From Nitrospirota bacterium (GTDB taxonomy: Bacteria; Nitrospirota; Thermodesulfovibrionia; UBA6902), in NCBI GenBank assembly GCA_016234115.1, contig JACRHD010000024.1, positions 1 through 64,000 of the forward strand: a DNA stretch of 64,000 nt. Reading direction: 5' to 3'. Of this stretch, positions 51,454-59,463 are shown piece by piece. The number at the start of each line of letters is the position of its first letter. Positions within the stretch are counted from its first letter, which is position 1. The position numbers and the translations under genes were made by a program. The notes beneath the pieces were generated by a model that was not told where the DNA came from, did no database searches, and saw only the letters and a program-made list of their open reading frames with translations.

Positions 51454-52932
51454 ATGAAATTTAAAATCTTTGTCAGCGGAGTTCAAAAGGAATTAAAAGA
51501 AGAGCGGTTTTCTGTAAAAGAAATAATCGCCGAGCATGTATTATTGAAGGAGTATTTTAAGGTCTTTTTATTTGAGGATTCCCCGGCAAAGAGTAAATCT
51601 GCCAAAACAGCTTATATTGATGAAGTTCGCAAATGCGGTATTTATCTTGGAATATTAGGAAATGAATATGGGGCTGTCAGTAAAAATGATCTTTCCGCCA
51701 CAGAGCAGGAGTTTCGTGAAGCGCAGAGAACGAGCAAGGATGTCCTGATTTATATAAAAGGGAAAGATGATACGAAACGCGAAAAAAGATTGAAGAAATT
51801 AATCAGTGAAATTAAAGATGAGGATACCGGATATAAATACAAACGCTTCAATACTATCCCCGAATTAAAAAACAACATCTATGAAAGTCTCATTGATTTC
51901 TTGCGGGAAAAAGGCATTGTTGGAAGACAGACCTTTGATAGCTCTGTTTGTGAGGATGCCGATTTCAAGGATATTGATGAGGATAAAATCCGGAGGTTCC
52001 TGCGGACTGCAAAAAGCCGGCGTAATTTTCCACTGGATGTAACTTCGCCGGTCAAAGACGTTCTTACTCATCTCAACCTTTTAAAATCCGGCAAACTGAC
52101 CAATGCCGCAGTTCTTTTATTTGGGAAGGAGCCTCATAAATATTTCCTTCAGGCAGAAGTAAAATGCTTGCATCTTCACGGCACTGAAATTGAAAAACCT
52201 TTTGACTCATATCACATATACAAGGGCGCTATTTTTGAGCAGATTGATAATGCATTAGGCTTCGTCCTTGACAGATTGAAACGACCGGTTATTCCTGAAC
52301 CGGGTAAAGCGGCAACACTGAGACCGTTTGAAATCCCCGAATTTGCAGTCAGAGAAGCAATCGTCAATGCAGTCGCGCACAGGGATTATAATTCATCGGC
52401 AAGTGTGCAGGTCAATGTTTTCATCGACCGCATTGAAATATGGAATCCCGGTAAACTACCGCCTCAATTAACTGTTGAATTACTGAAGCAGCCGCATCCT
52501 TCATTCCCGCAAAATCCTCTGATTTGTGAACCATTTTATTTAGCTGGTTATATTGAAAGAGCCGGCTCCGGCACTATTGAGATGATAAAACAATGCAGGA
52601 AAAATAATTTGCCTGAACCGGAATTTAGTCAGAAGATGGGACATTTCATAACTGTATTATGGAAGGATATATTTACAGAAAAGTATTTGTCCGGGATCGG
52701 CCTGAATGAGCGGCAATTAAAGGCGGTCAACTATGTAAAAATCAAGGGCCGTATCAACAATGCTCAATATCGAGATATTACCGGGACATCGGCAAGAACT
52801 GCACTCCGGGAATTGCGACAGCTTACTGAAATCGGTATGTTAGACAAAATGGGTGGCACAGGACAGTCGGCACATTATGCACTTGCTAAAGCGAAGTTCG
52901 TCATTGGCAAACAAAAGGAGAACCCGTCATGA
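51454..52932 (+). CDS. DUF4062 / RecG-like HATPase / winged-helix protein (copy B)
   Basis: 492 residues, paralogue of the protein at 40726 along its whole length. DUF4062 (KIFVSGVQKELKEER, CGIYLGILGNEYG, LSATEQEF), the RecG-like HATPase part (EAIVNAVAHRDYNSSASVQVN, RIEIWNPGKLP, RAGSGTIEM) and the C-terminal winged helix (RINNAQYRDITGTSARTALREL) are complete. Base use is AT-rich compared with copy A, so the two were acquired separately or long ago. No strong ribosome site is visible. A low-complexity tail ORF begins at its stop codon. Confidence 0.85.
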   Translation: MKFKIFVSGVQKELKEERFSVKEIIAEHVLLKEYFKVFLFEDSPAKSKSAKTAYIDEVRKCGIYLGILGNEYGAVSKNDLSATEQEFREAQRTSKDVLIYIKGKDDTKREKRLKKLISEIKDEDTGYKYKRFNTIPELKNNIYESLIDFLREKGIVGRQTFDSSVCEDADFKDIDEDKIRRFLRTAKSRRNFPLDVTSPVKDVLTHLNLLKSGKLTNAAVLLFGKEPHKYFLQAEVKCLHLHGTEIEKPFDSYHIYKGAIFEQIDNALGFVLDRLKRPVIPEPGKAATLRPFEIPEFAVREAIVNAVAHRDYNSSASVQVNVFIDRIEIWNPGKLPPQLTVELLKQPHPSFPQNPLICEPFYLAGYIERAGSGTIEMIKQCRKNNLPEPEFSQKMGHFITVLWKDIFTEKYLSGIGLNERQLKAVNYVKIKGRINNAQYRDITGTSARTALRELRQLTEIGMLDKMGGTGQSAHYALAKAKFVIGKQKENPS

Positions 52933-53192
52933 ACCCGCCAAACGCGTCATCAGGGTGTAAGCCGGGAACCCGCCATGAACCCGCCAAACCCGCCACGAAA
53001 GGGATGATGACAAAGGGGCCATATATGGGCCAATTGGGCCACAAAGGGGACATTTCTCAATCGCGCCATAAATACGCCAAATACGCCACTAATGGGCTCA
53101 CAAAGGACTCAAAGGGCTCATGGGAATGCAAACATAAACCCGACAAACATGACACGAAAGGGGCCATAAAGGGGACAATGGGGACACCGTGA
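52929..53192 (+). CDS. Low-complexity tail ORF after DUF4062 gene B
   Basis: 87 codons beginning four bases before the stop of the DUF4062 gene (ATGA). The sequence is basic and repetitive (HEPAKPATKG, YAKYATNGLTKDSKG, KHDTKGAIKGTMG), built of GCCA-rich words such as TACGCCAAATACGCC. Part of it (YAKYATNG) is also encoded after DUF4062 gene A (YAKCATNGAK near 42270). It is probably a frameshifted C-terminal extension rather than an independent gene. The remainder up to 53309 holds similar degenerate words and no gene. Confidence 0.4.
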   Translation: MNPPNASSGCKPGTRHEPAKPATKGMMTKGPYMGQLGHKGDISQSRHKYAKYATNGLTKDSKGSWECKHKPDKHDTKGAIKGTMGTP

Positions 53193-53309
53193 GAATGAGA
53201 CATCAATCGGCTCATAAAGGACTCAAAAGCTATGGGGCGGCAAAGAGGCATAATGTGGGAAAAAAGATTGAGGCGGAGTTGGGGAAAAAGGGAAATGTAT
53301 ACATAAGAT

Positions 53310-55613
53310 ATGCTTGAGAAGATAATACAAATTAAGAATGTCGGTCGCTTTCGAAATTACGGTGCAAGCGGCGATGTAACTTTTCGTAAACTGACGCTTA
53401 TTTATGCTGAGAATGGGCGAGGCAAGACTACCCTCTGCGCTGTCTTACGTTCACTACAGAACGGCCAGCCGGAACTTATAGCAGAGAGGAAAACTCTGGC
53501 TGCTACAGAACCGGCGTTTGTACATATACGTCTAAACGGAACAGACTATAAGTTTACAAACGATGCGTGGATTCAGCAGTATCCCGATATCATAATTTTT
53601 GATCCGCTCTTTATAAGTGATAACGTGTATTCAGGTAACTATGTGGAGCATGAGCACAAGAAGAATTTGTATCGTATTGTCGTCGGGGACCAGGGCGTAC
53701 AACTTGCCAAACAAATCGAGGAGTTTGATGGAAAAATCCGGGATGCAAATACAGACTTGAGAACAAAGAAAGAGTCTGTGTCCAGGAACCTACCGTCAGG
53801 CGTTAATTTTGAAGATTATCTTGCATGGCTGCCTGTTGAAAATATCGACATACAGATTCAGCGAAAAACCGAGGAACTGTCAAAGCGGCAGACTGTTGCT
53901 TTAAAGGCTGGTGACATCAAATCTAAAAGTGTTTTTCAGAAAGTCCAGCTTCCAGATGTCCCTCCTGAATTTACCGCAATTCTATCAAAACAATTGACAG
54001 ACATCACCGCTGATGCCGAGGCAAAAGTGCGGAAGCAGATAGCCCGACACCAAATGGGGCATCAAGGAGAGTCTTGGCTTTCTAAAGGTATGGGCTTCAT
54101 CAAAGATGATCGTTGCCCCTTCTGTGGACAAGACGTGACGTCAAATGACTTGCTTGCGGCATACCGTTCACATTTCAATGAAGCATATAGAACTCTTAAG
54201 GATGAAGTTGCTCAATTGGGAGAGCGCATCAATAGCGCTATCGGTGAATCGGCTCTTTTCGCTGTTCAACAAATAATTTCTGGCAACCAGTCTTTAGCAG
54301 AATTTTGGAAGCAGTTTATAACGATTGATTTGCCAGATATCTCTATGTCAACAGTTCAGGAGATATATGTCTCTCTTCGGGAATCTTGTCTGACCATCGC
54401 AGCAAGAAAAAAGAACAGTCCTGCTGAAATGGTTGCCACGGATGAAACTTTTTCTTCCGCACTCGCAGGCGTAGCGACCTTGAAACAAAGTGTAGTGCAG
54501 TACAACGAGGCTGTCGAAAAGTTAAACGTTCTTATCGGTGAACAAAAAGCCGCAGCTCAACGAGAGGGCGATCTCACGGTCCTTAAGAATGAACTATCGC
54601 GACTTCAGGCCAGGAAACGTAGGTTTGATCCGGATGTTATGCGGGTATGCCAGGCATACCGGGATGCGGTAACGGCCAAGGATAACCTCGAACAACGGAA
54701 GCTTTCGATTCGACAGGAACTCGACCTGCACTGTCAAACTATTCTTCAAAGTTACGAAAACTCCATAAATGACTTCCTCGATCAATTCAACGCTGGCTTT
54801 CGGATTACCAACACCCGACACTTATATACCGGCGGAACCCCCAGCTCACATTACAAGATTGAAATCAATAACACTGCGGTTGAGTTAGGGGACGCCAGAA
54901 CACAATCAGGAACGCCTTGTTTCAAGACAACCTTAAGTTCCGGAGACAGACGTGCTTTGGCTTTAGCGTTCTTCCTCGCAGTATTAGAAAAAGACAGGGA
55001 TATTGCTCGTAAGATTGTCGTGCTCGATGATCCATTCACAAGTCTTGACCGCTTTCGCCGCACTTGTACGCAGCAGATGATACAGCGCCTTTCCGAATCT
55101 GCTCGGCAGGTCATCATTCTTTCCCATGACCCCCTATTCCTTAAGCTCATCGTTGATGAATGCCCATCCGCGAATACTGATATCAAAGCACTTCAAATGA
55201 GCAAAGCGGGAGACACGACTGTTATCGGGGAGTGGGATGTTCATGCTGAGGTACAAAGTTCCTACATGAAGGATTTTGCGACTTTGCTCGGATTCTACAG
55301 GGAAAGAAGGGGTGACCTCCGCGCAGTTGCAAGAACTATACGCCCGTTCCTTGAGGGTATGTTGAGGAGCCACTTTCCAGGACATTTTCAGCAGAATGAT
55401 TGGCTCGGCGAGTTTCTCGGTAAAATACGAATGGCTGATGCGACAAGCGGGTTGCAACACGCTAAGACAGACCTGTCCGAATTGGAAGCTATAAACGGAT
55501 ATTCTAAGAAATACCACCACCAGCAAAATGCTAATGCCGATACAGAACCAGTTAATGATGATGAACTGCATGGATACGTGAAACGAACCCTTAGGCTTGT
55601 AGGTGGATGTTGA
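53310..55613 (+). CDS. RloC/PrrC-like AAA ATPase, candidate anticodon nuclease
   Basis: 767 residues. Walker A AENGRGKTTLC (near 34), a coiled coil, and at its tip a zinc-hook-like CPFCGQ (about 269-274). After the second coil come the ABC signature LSSGDRRALAL (near 541), Walker B IVVLDDPFTSLD (near 570) and the switch His in ILSHDPLF. These are AAA_13-type features. The C-terminal ~100 residues carry R-x3-E (IRPFLEG, near 676-684) and a later YHH, resembling the Arg-Glu-His triad of PrrC/RloC tRNA nucleases. That activity is inferred. The gene ends 27 bases before the methyltransferase gene. Confidence 0.8.
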   Translation: MLEKIIQIKNVGRFRNYGASGDVTFRKLTLIYAENGRGKTTLCAVLRSLQNGQPELIAERKTLAATEPAFVHIRLNGTDYKFTNDAWIQQYPDIIIFDPLFISDNVYSGNYVEHEHKKNLYRIVVGDQGVQLAKQIEEFDGKIRDANTDLRTKKESVSRNLPSGVNFEDYLAWLPVENIDIQIQRKTEELSKRQTVALKAGDIKSKSVFQKVQLPDVPPEFTAILSKQLTDITADAEAKVRKQIARHQMGHQGESWLSKGMGFIKDDRCPFCGQDVTSNDLLAAYRSHFNEAYRTLKDEVAQLGERINSAIGESALFAVQQIISGNQSLAEFWKQFITIDLPDISMSTVQEIYVSLRESCLTIAARKKNSPAEMVATDETFSSALAGVATLKQSVVQYNEAVEKLNVLIGEQKAAAQREGDLTVLKNELSRLQARKRRFDPDVMRVCQAYRDAVTAKDNLEQRKLSIRQELDLHCQTILQSYENSINDFLDQFNAGFRITNTRHLYTGGTPSSHYKIEINNTAVELGDARTQSGTPCFKTTLSSGDRRALALAFFLAVLEKDRDIARKIVVLDDPFTSLDRFRRTCTQQMIQRLSESARQVIILSHDPLFLKLIVDECPSANTDIKALQMSKAGDTTVIGEWDVHAEVQSSYMKDFATLLGFYRERRGDLRAVARTIRPFLEGMLRSHFPGHFQQNDWLGEFLGKIRMADATSGLQHAKTDLSELEAINGYSKKYHHQQNANADTEPVNDDELHGYVKRTLRLVGGC

Positions 55614-55640
55614 AACTAAGGGCAATGAGATAAGGAATAA

Positions 55641-58600
55641 TTGAAAATGATCCCAAAAGAATGCAAACGCCTTGCTGAGGTAGACTTCCCGATTGCGGTG
55701 GTATCAAAGCACTCGGCGAGAGAAAAGTCTATCCGTCACGGGCATCCGTCAACGCTGCATCTATGGTGGGCGAGACGGCCGTTGGCGGCATGCCGTGCGA
55801 TGTTGTTGGGGCTTTTGCTTCCCGATCCCTGCGACAGGCATTGTCCTGAAGACTTCAAGACAAAAGCGCGTTCTTTGTTGCCGCCGGTACAGGGGGCTGT
55901 CGGATCAAATGACATAGACCTTCGTCAGGCGCTTCTTAAATTTATCGGCGATTTTGCGAACTGGGATTTATCTTCCAATCAATTGTATCTCGAAGTTTCA
56001 CGGGGGCTGGTCAAGGCTGCGCATCCGGAAGAGACCCCGCTGGTAGTTGACCCGTTTGCGGGGGGAGGCTCGATTCCGCTTGAGGCATTACGTCTTGGTT
56101 GCGAGACATTTGCAAGCGATCTCAATCCGGTTGCCTGTTTGATCCAGAAAGTGATGCTGGAAGATATTCCTCGTCACGGGCCAAAACTTGCAGACGAGCT
56201 TCACAAAGTCGGAAAAGAAATCAAAGAGGCAGCGGAGAAAGAACTTGCTGAGTTCTACCCGGCTGATCCTGACGGATCAAAACCAATTGCTTATCTATGG
56301 GCGCGGACAGTCAGATGTGAAACCCCCAACTGCGGAGCAGAGATTCCGCTTATGCGGTCTTTTTGGCTATCGAAGAAAGCAGGACGTAAGCATGCTTTGA
56401 AATATAATATCGTAAGACTACAAGGGAAACCTCCCTATGTTGAGTTTGAAATATTTCAGCCCAAAAATGATAAAGAAGTTCCTGATGGCACTGTAACAAG
56501 GGCAAAAGCAACTTGTCTTTGCTGCAATACCGTGCTTTCGCCTGAGCGCGTGAGAGCACAACTCAGCGAACAAAGGGGTGGTGCTGACGTCATTTTCGAT
56601 ACAGGGGGAATCCGAGTTGGTGGCACGCGACTATTCGGTGTGGTAACAGTCTACCCAGGTGTGCAGGGGCGTAATTATCGTTTGCCTGTCAGAAGCGATT
56701 ACTTGGCAGTCTGGAATGCACAGAACCGGCTGAAGCAAATTCTAGACGAGTGGGCTCAAGGCGACAAGAGGGTATTATATCCTGTACCTGATGAGCCACT
56801 TCCTTGGCGACATGGTCATCGAGCGATTGGTTCGCCACGAGTCTACGGCATGACTCAGTGGGGTGACCTTTTTACCATCCGGCAGAAGTTAGCCTTGATA
56901 GGCTTACAGGTATGTATTCGCGGATACAGCCAACAACTTCTCCCGTTCTTAGCTCTTGCGCTCAATCGTGTTGTAATGAGTGATATGTCGTGTACGAGAT
57001 GGAATTCCACTGCTGAGAAAATGCAACATACATTTGGACGCCAAGCATTGCCTATGGTTTGGGATTTTGCAGAGGTTGCGCCACTCGCAGATGCTCCAGG
57101 AAATTGGCAAAGTGGATACATGATAATTGCCGATATTGTCGAAAAATTACCAGCCCCTTTCAAGATTGGCCAGATTCAGCAAGCCGATGCTGCGAAATCG
57201 CCATTGCCCGAAGAATCATGTGGGGTTTGGTTTACAGACCCACCTTACTACGATGCTGTGCCTTATGCCGATCTTTCAGACTTCTTTTTTGTCTGGCTCA
57301 AGCGATCGCTTCCTAATTATTCGCTGTTACTTGATCCGTTCGATCCAACAAATCCGTCGACACCAAAAGAAAAAGAGCTGACTGTTACAACAGTTGATAA
57401 ACAAGACGGCCAACCCAAGACAAGGGAATTTTTTGAAGCGGGTATGTTTGATGTTTTTGCCGAAGGTAGTCGCGTTCTCAGGGCAGACGGAATCGGATCA
57501 GTTGTTTTCGCCCACAAGACCACCGAAGGGTGGGAAGCCCTACTTTCTGGGATGATTCAAGGAGGACTGACAATTACTGCATCCTGGCCTATCGCTACAG
57601 AAATGGGTAGCAGACTTAACGCTATGGAAACAGCTGCCCTTGCAACCAGCGTTCACCTCGTCTGCCGTCCGCGGCCTGAAGATGCGTCTGTTGGTGACTG
57701 GGGAGATGTTCTGCGGGAACTACCGAAGCGTGTCGGCGACTGGATGGAGCGGCTTCAAAAGGAACACATTCGCGGCGCTGATCTTGTATTCGCATGTATA
57801 GGTCCTGCGCTTGAGATATTCAGCAGATATTCAAAGGTTGAAACTGCTGAAGGGCGGGAAGTTAAGCTTGCTGAATATCTTGAAAAGGTCTGGGAAGTAG
57901 TCGGCCGCACTGCTCTTGAGCAGGTACTTGGAACTGCTGAGGCAAAGGCAAGGAATGGTGCAGGGGCCATTGAAGAGGATGCAAGGTTGACAGCATTGTT
58001 TCTGTGGACATTGCAAAGCACGAATGGGGAAAATGGAACCCCCTCACCCCAGCCCTCTCCCGCGAGGGGAGAGGGAGAACAACCTGAAGAAGACGCGGAA
58101 GATGAGGATGAATCACCGAAAGGAAAGTCAAAGGGCTTCAGTCTTGTCTTTGATGTTGTCCGTCGTTTCGCGCAACCGCTCGGCATTCATCTTCAGGAAT
58201 GGGAAGGCCGGATAATTGAGACACAGAAAGGCGTTGTCCGTCTCCTCTCGGTTAGTGAACGGTCAAAACAACTCTTTGGAGAAGATTCCGCACAAGCCGG
58301 AATGACAGCAATTGCCGATCAGCTTGAAAGCGGACGGACTGCGCAATTGACTCTGTTTGCGGGAAGTCAGGAGAATGTGGCCCCAGAGATAAAAGGCAGA
58401 GGCAGGAAACCCTCACCCCGGCCCTCTCCCAGTGGGAGAGGGAGTCAGGGTGAGGGAGACGAATCACTCAAGGAACATAGAGGAGCTACAACGCTCGACA
58501 GGGTTCATGCTGCTATGCTACTTCAGGCAAGCGGCAGAGCCAATGCACTCAGGGCGCTCCTGAAAGCAGAACAGGAACGAAGCCCGGATTTTTTAAGATT

Positions 58601-58685
58601 GGCAAACGCCCTTTCGGCATTGTATCCTAAGGGCAGCGAGGAAAAACGATTATTGGACGCTATGCTTTTGGCTGTGCCGAGATAG
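55641..58685 (+). CDS. DUF1156-domain DNA adenine methyltransferase
   Basis: 1014 residues. It opens with the DUF1156 signature (ECKRLAEVDFPIAVVSKHSA and LHLWWARRPLAACRA). SAM motif I is DPFAGGGSIPLEALRLGC (about 140) and motif IV is TDPPYYDAVPYADLSDF (near 530). Zinc-ribbon-like cysteines appear in RCETPNCGAEI and TCLCCNT. Expected to methylate adenine in host DNA and mark self. At about 799-812 and 922-940 the sequences PSPQPSPARGEG and PSPRPSPSGRGSQGEG are encoded by in-frame inverted repeats. Downstream gene starts 9 bases later. Confidence 0.9.
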   Translation: MKMIPKECKRLAEVDFPIAVVSKHSAREKSIRHGHPSTLHLWWARRPLAACRAMLLGLLLPDPCDRHCPEDFKTKARSLLPPVQGAVGSNDIDLRQALLKFIGDFANWDLSSNQLYLEVSRGLVKAAHPEETPLVVDPFAGGGSIPLEALRLGCETFASDLNPVACLIQKVMLEDIPRHGPKLADELHKVGKEIKEAAEKELAEFYPADPDGSKPIAYLWARTVRCETPNCGAEIPLMRSFWLSKKAGRKHALKYNIVRLQGKPPYVEFEIFQPKNDKEVPDGTVTRAKATCLCCNTVLSPERVRAQLSEQRGGADVIFDTGGIRVGGTRLFGVVTVYPGVQGRNYRLPVRSDYLAVWNAQNRLKQILDEWAQGDKRVLYPVPDEPLPWRHGHRAIGSPRVYGMTQWGDLFTIRQKLALIGLQVCIRGYSQQLLPFLALALNRVVMSDMSCTRWNSTAEKMQHTFGRQALPMVWDFAEVAPLADAPGNWQSGYMIIADIVEKLPAPFKIGQIQQADAAKSPLPEESCGVWFTDPPYYDAVPYADLSDFFFVWLKRSLPNYSLLLDPFDPTNPSTPKEKELTVTTVDKQDGQPKTREFFEAGMFDVFAEGSRVLRADGIGSVVFAHKTTEGWEALLSGMIQGGLTITASWPIATEMGSRLNAMETAALATSVHLVCRPRPEDASVGDWGDVLRELPKRVGDWMERLQKEHIRGADLVFACIGPALEIFSRYSKVETAEGREVKLAEYLEKVWEVVGRTALEQVLGTAEAKARNGAGAIEEDARLTALFLWTLQSTNGENGTPSPQPSPARGEGEQPEEDAEDEDESPKGKSKGFSLVFDVVRRFAQPLGIHLQEWEGRIIETQKGVVRLLSVSERSKQLFGEDSAQAGMTAIADQLESGRTAQLTLFAGSQENVAPEIKGRGRKPSPRPSPSGRGSQGEGDESLKEHRGATTLDRVHAAMLLQASGRANALRALLKAEQERSPDFLRLANALSALYPKGSEEKRLLDAMLLAVPR
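58038..58080. repeat. In-frame inverted repeat in methyltransferase gene (1)
   Basis: CCCTCACCCCAGCCCTCTCCCGCGAGGGGAGAGGG: C-rich arm and G-rich arm around CGCG, translated in frame as PSPQPSPARGEGE. Second copy at 58408-58462. Confidence 0.8.
58408..58462. repeat. In-frame inverted repeat in methyltransferase gene (2)
   Basis: CCCTCACCCCGGCCCTCTCCCAGTGGGAGAGGGAGTCAGGGTGAGGG folds into a near-perfect hairpin and is translated in frame. Same family as 58038-58080. Confidence 0.8.
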
Positions 58686-58694
58686 GAGACTATT

Positions 58695-59030
58695 ATGAGA
58701 AAGTTATCACAACCATCTGTACAAAAACTCATTCGGGAGATGGTCAAACGGATTGTTGCACAGTTTAATCCGGAAAAGATCATTTTATTCGGGTCACATG
58801 CCCGAGGCACAGCAGGGCCTGACAGCGACGTTGATCTGCTGGTTGTGATGCCGGTCAGCGGATCGAAACGTCGGGCCAGACTGGAAATACAAACAGCTTT
58901 ACACGATATTATGATAGCTACAGATGTGATCGTGAGCGATCCTGCTGAATTTGAATGGCGCAAGGATATTGTGGGGACAATTGAGTGGCCTGCAACACAT
59001 GAAGGCAAGGTGCTTTATGCAAAAAGATAA
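58695..59030 (+). CDS. MNT-type nucleotidyltransferase
   Basis: 111 residues. The catalytic ILFGSHARGTAGPDSDVDLLVV (GS-x10-DxD) is complete and the third Asp is in IATDVIVSD. Such proteins act as antitoxins that add AMP groups to a partner HEPN toxin. It starts 9 bases after the methyltransferase stop and overlaps the HEPN gene, so it belongs to the defence operon. A truncated relative lies at 21417. Confidence 0.9.
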   Translation: MRKLSQPSVQKLIREMVKRIVAQFNPEKIILFGSHARGTAGPDSDVDLLVVMPVSGSKRRARLEIQTALHDIMIATDVIVSDPAEFEWRKDIVGTIEWPATHEGKVLYAKR

Positions 59031-59463
59031 ACATATAACGGAAGTTATTCGTGAATGGATAAATAAGGCTGAGAATGACCTCATTAACGCTGCGAACACC
59101 CTGAAAATGGGAGATGACTGTCCTACGGATACGGTTTGCTTTCATGCCCAGCAATGCGCTGAAAAATATGTGAAGGCACTGTTGGTTTGGAAAGGTATTC
59201 CATTCCCCAAGACTCATAACCTGTCGTTGCTTATGGCTCTTTTACCCCTGAAAACACCTGCTTTATTGTCCGTCGCAGAACAGAAATTGTTGACAGATTA
59301 CGCTGTTGTGACACGTTATCCCGGAGACGAGGAAGAACCAACGCTCGGTGAGGCCAGAAAAGCTGTGAGTCTCGCCCGCAGAGTTCGCAAAAATATCAGG
59401 GGAATGCTGCCTAAAGAAGCCCTTACGCCGATACGGCGCAAGAAAACGAAGGGACAATCATAA
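59017..59463 (+). CDS. HEPN-domain protein
   Basis: About 148 residues from the ATG at 59017, overlapping the MNT gene by 14 bases; the frame's ATG at 58951 is inside MNT and rejected. Typical COG2250-like HEPN segments are seen: INKAENDLINAANTL, CFHAQQCAEKYVKALLV, TRYPGDEEEP. The R-x4-6-H ribonuclease motif of active HEPN toxins is absent, so it may be a non-catalytic partner or use another site. Its stop overlaps the ATG of the DUF499 gene. Confidence 0.85.
   Translation: MQKDKHITEVIREWINKAENDLINAANTLKMGDDCPTDTVCFHAQQCAEKYVKALLVWKGIPFPKTHNLSLLMALLPLKTPALLSVAEQKLLTDYAVVTRYPGDEEEPTLGEARKAVSLARRVRKNIRGMLPKEALTPIRRKKTKGQS

Noticed and set aside
58951-59016. Longer start of the HEPN gene
   Set aside because: It would overlap most of the end of the MNT gene; the ATG at 59017 gives the typical HEPN N-terminus and a short overlap.
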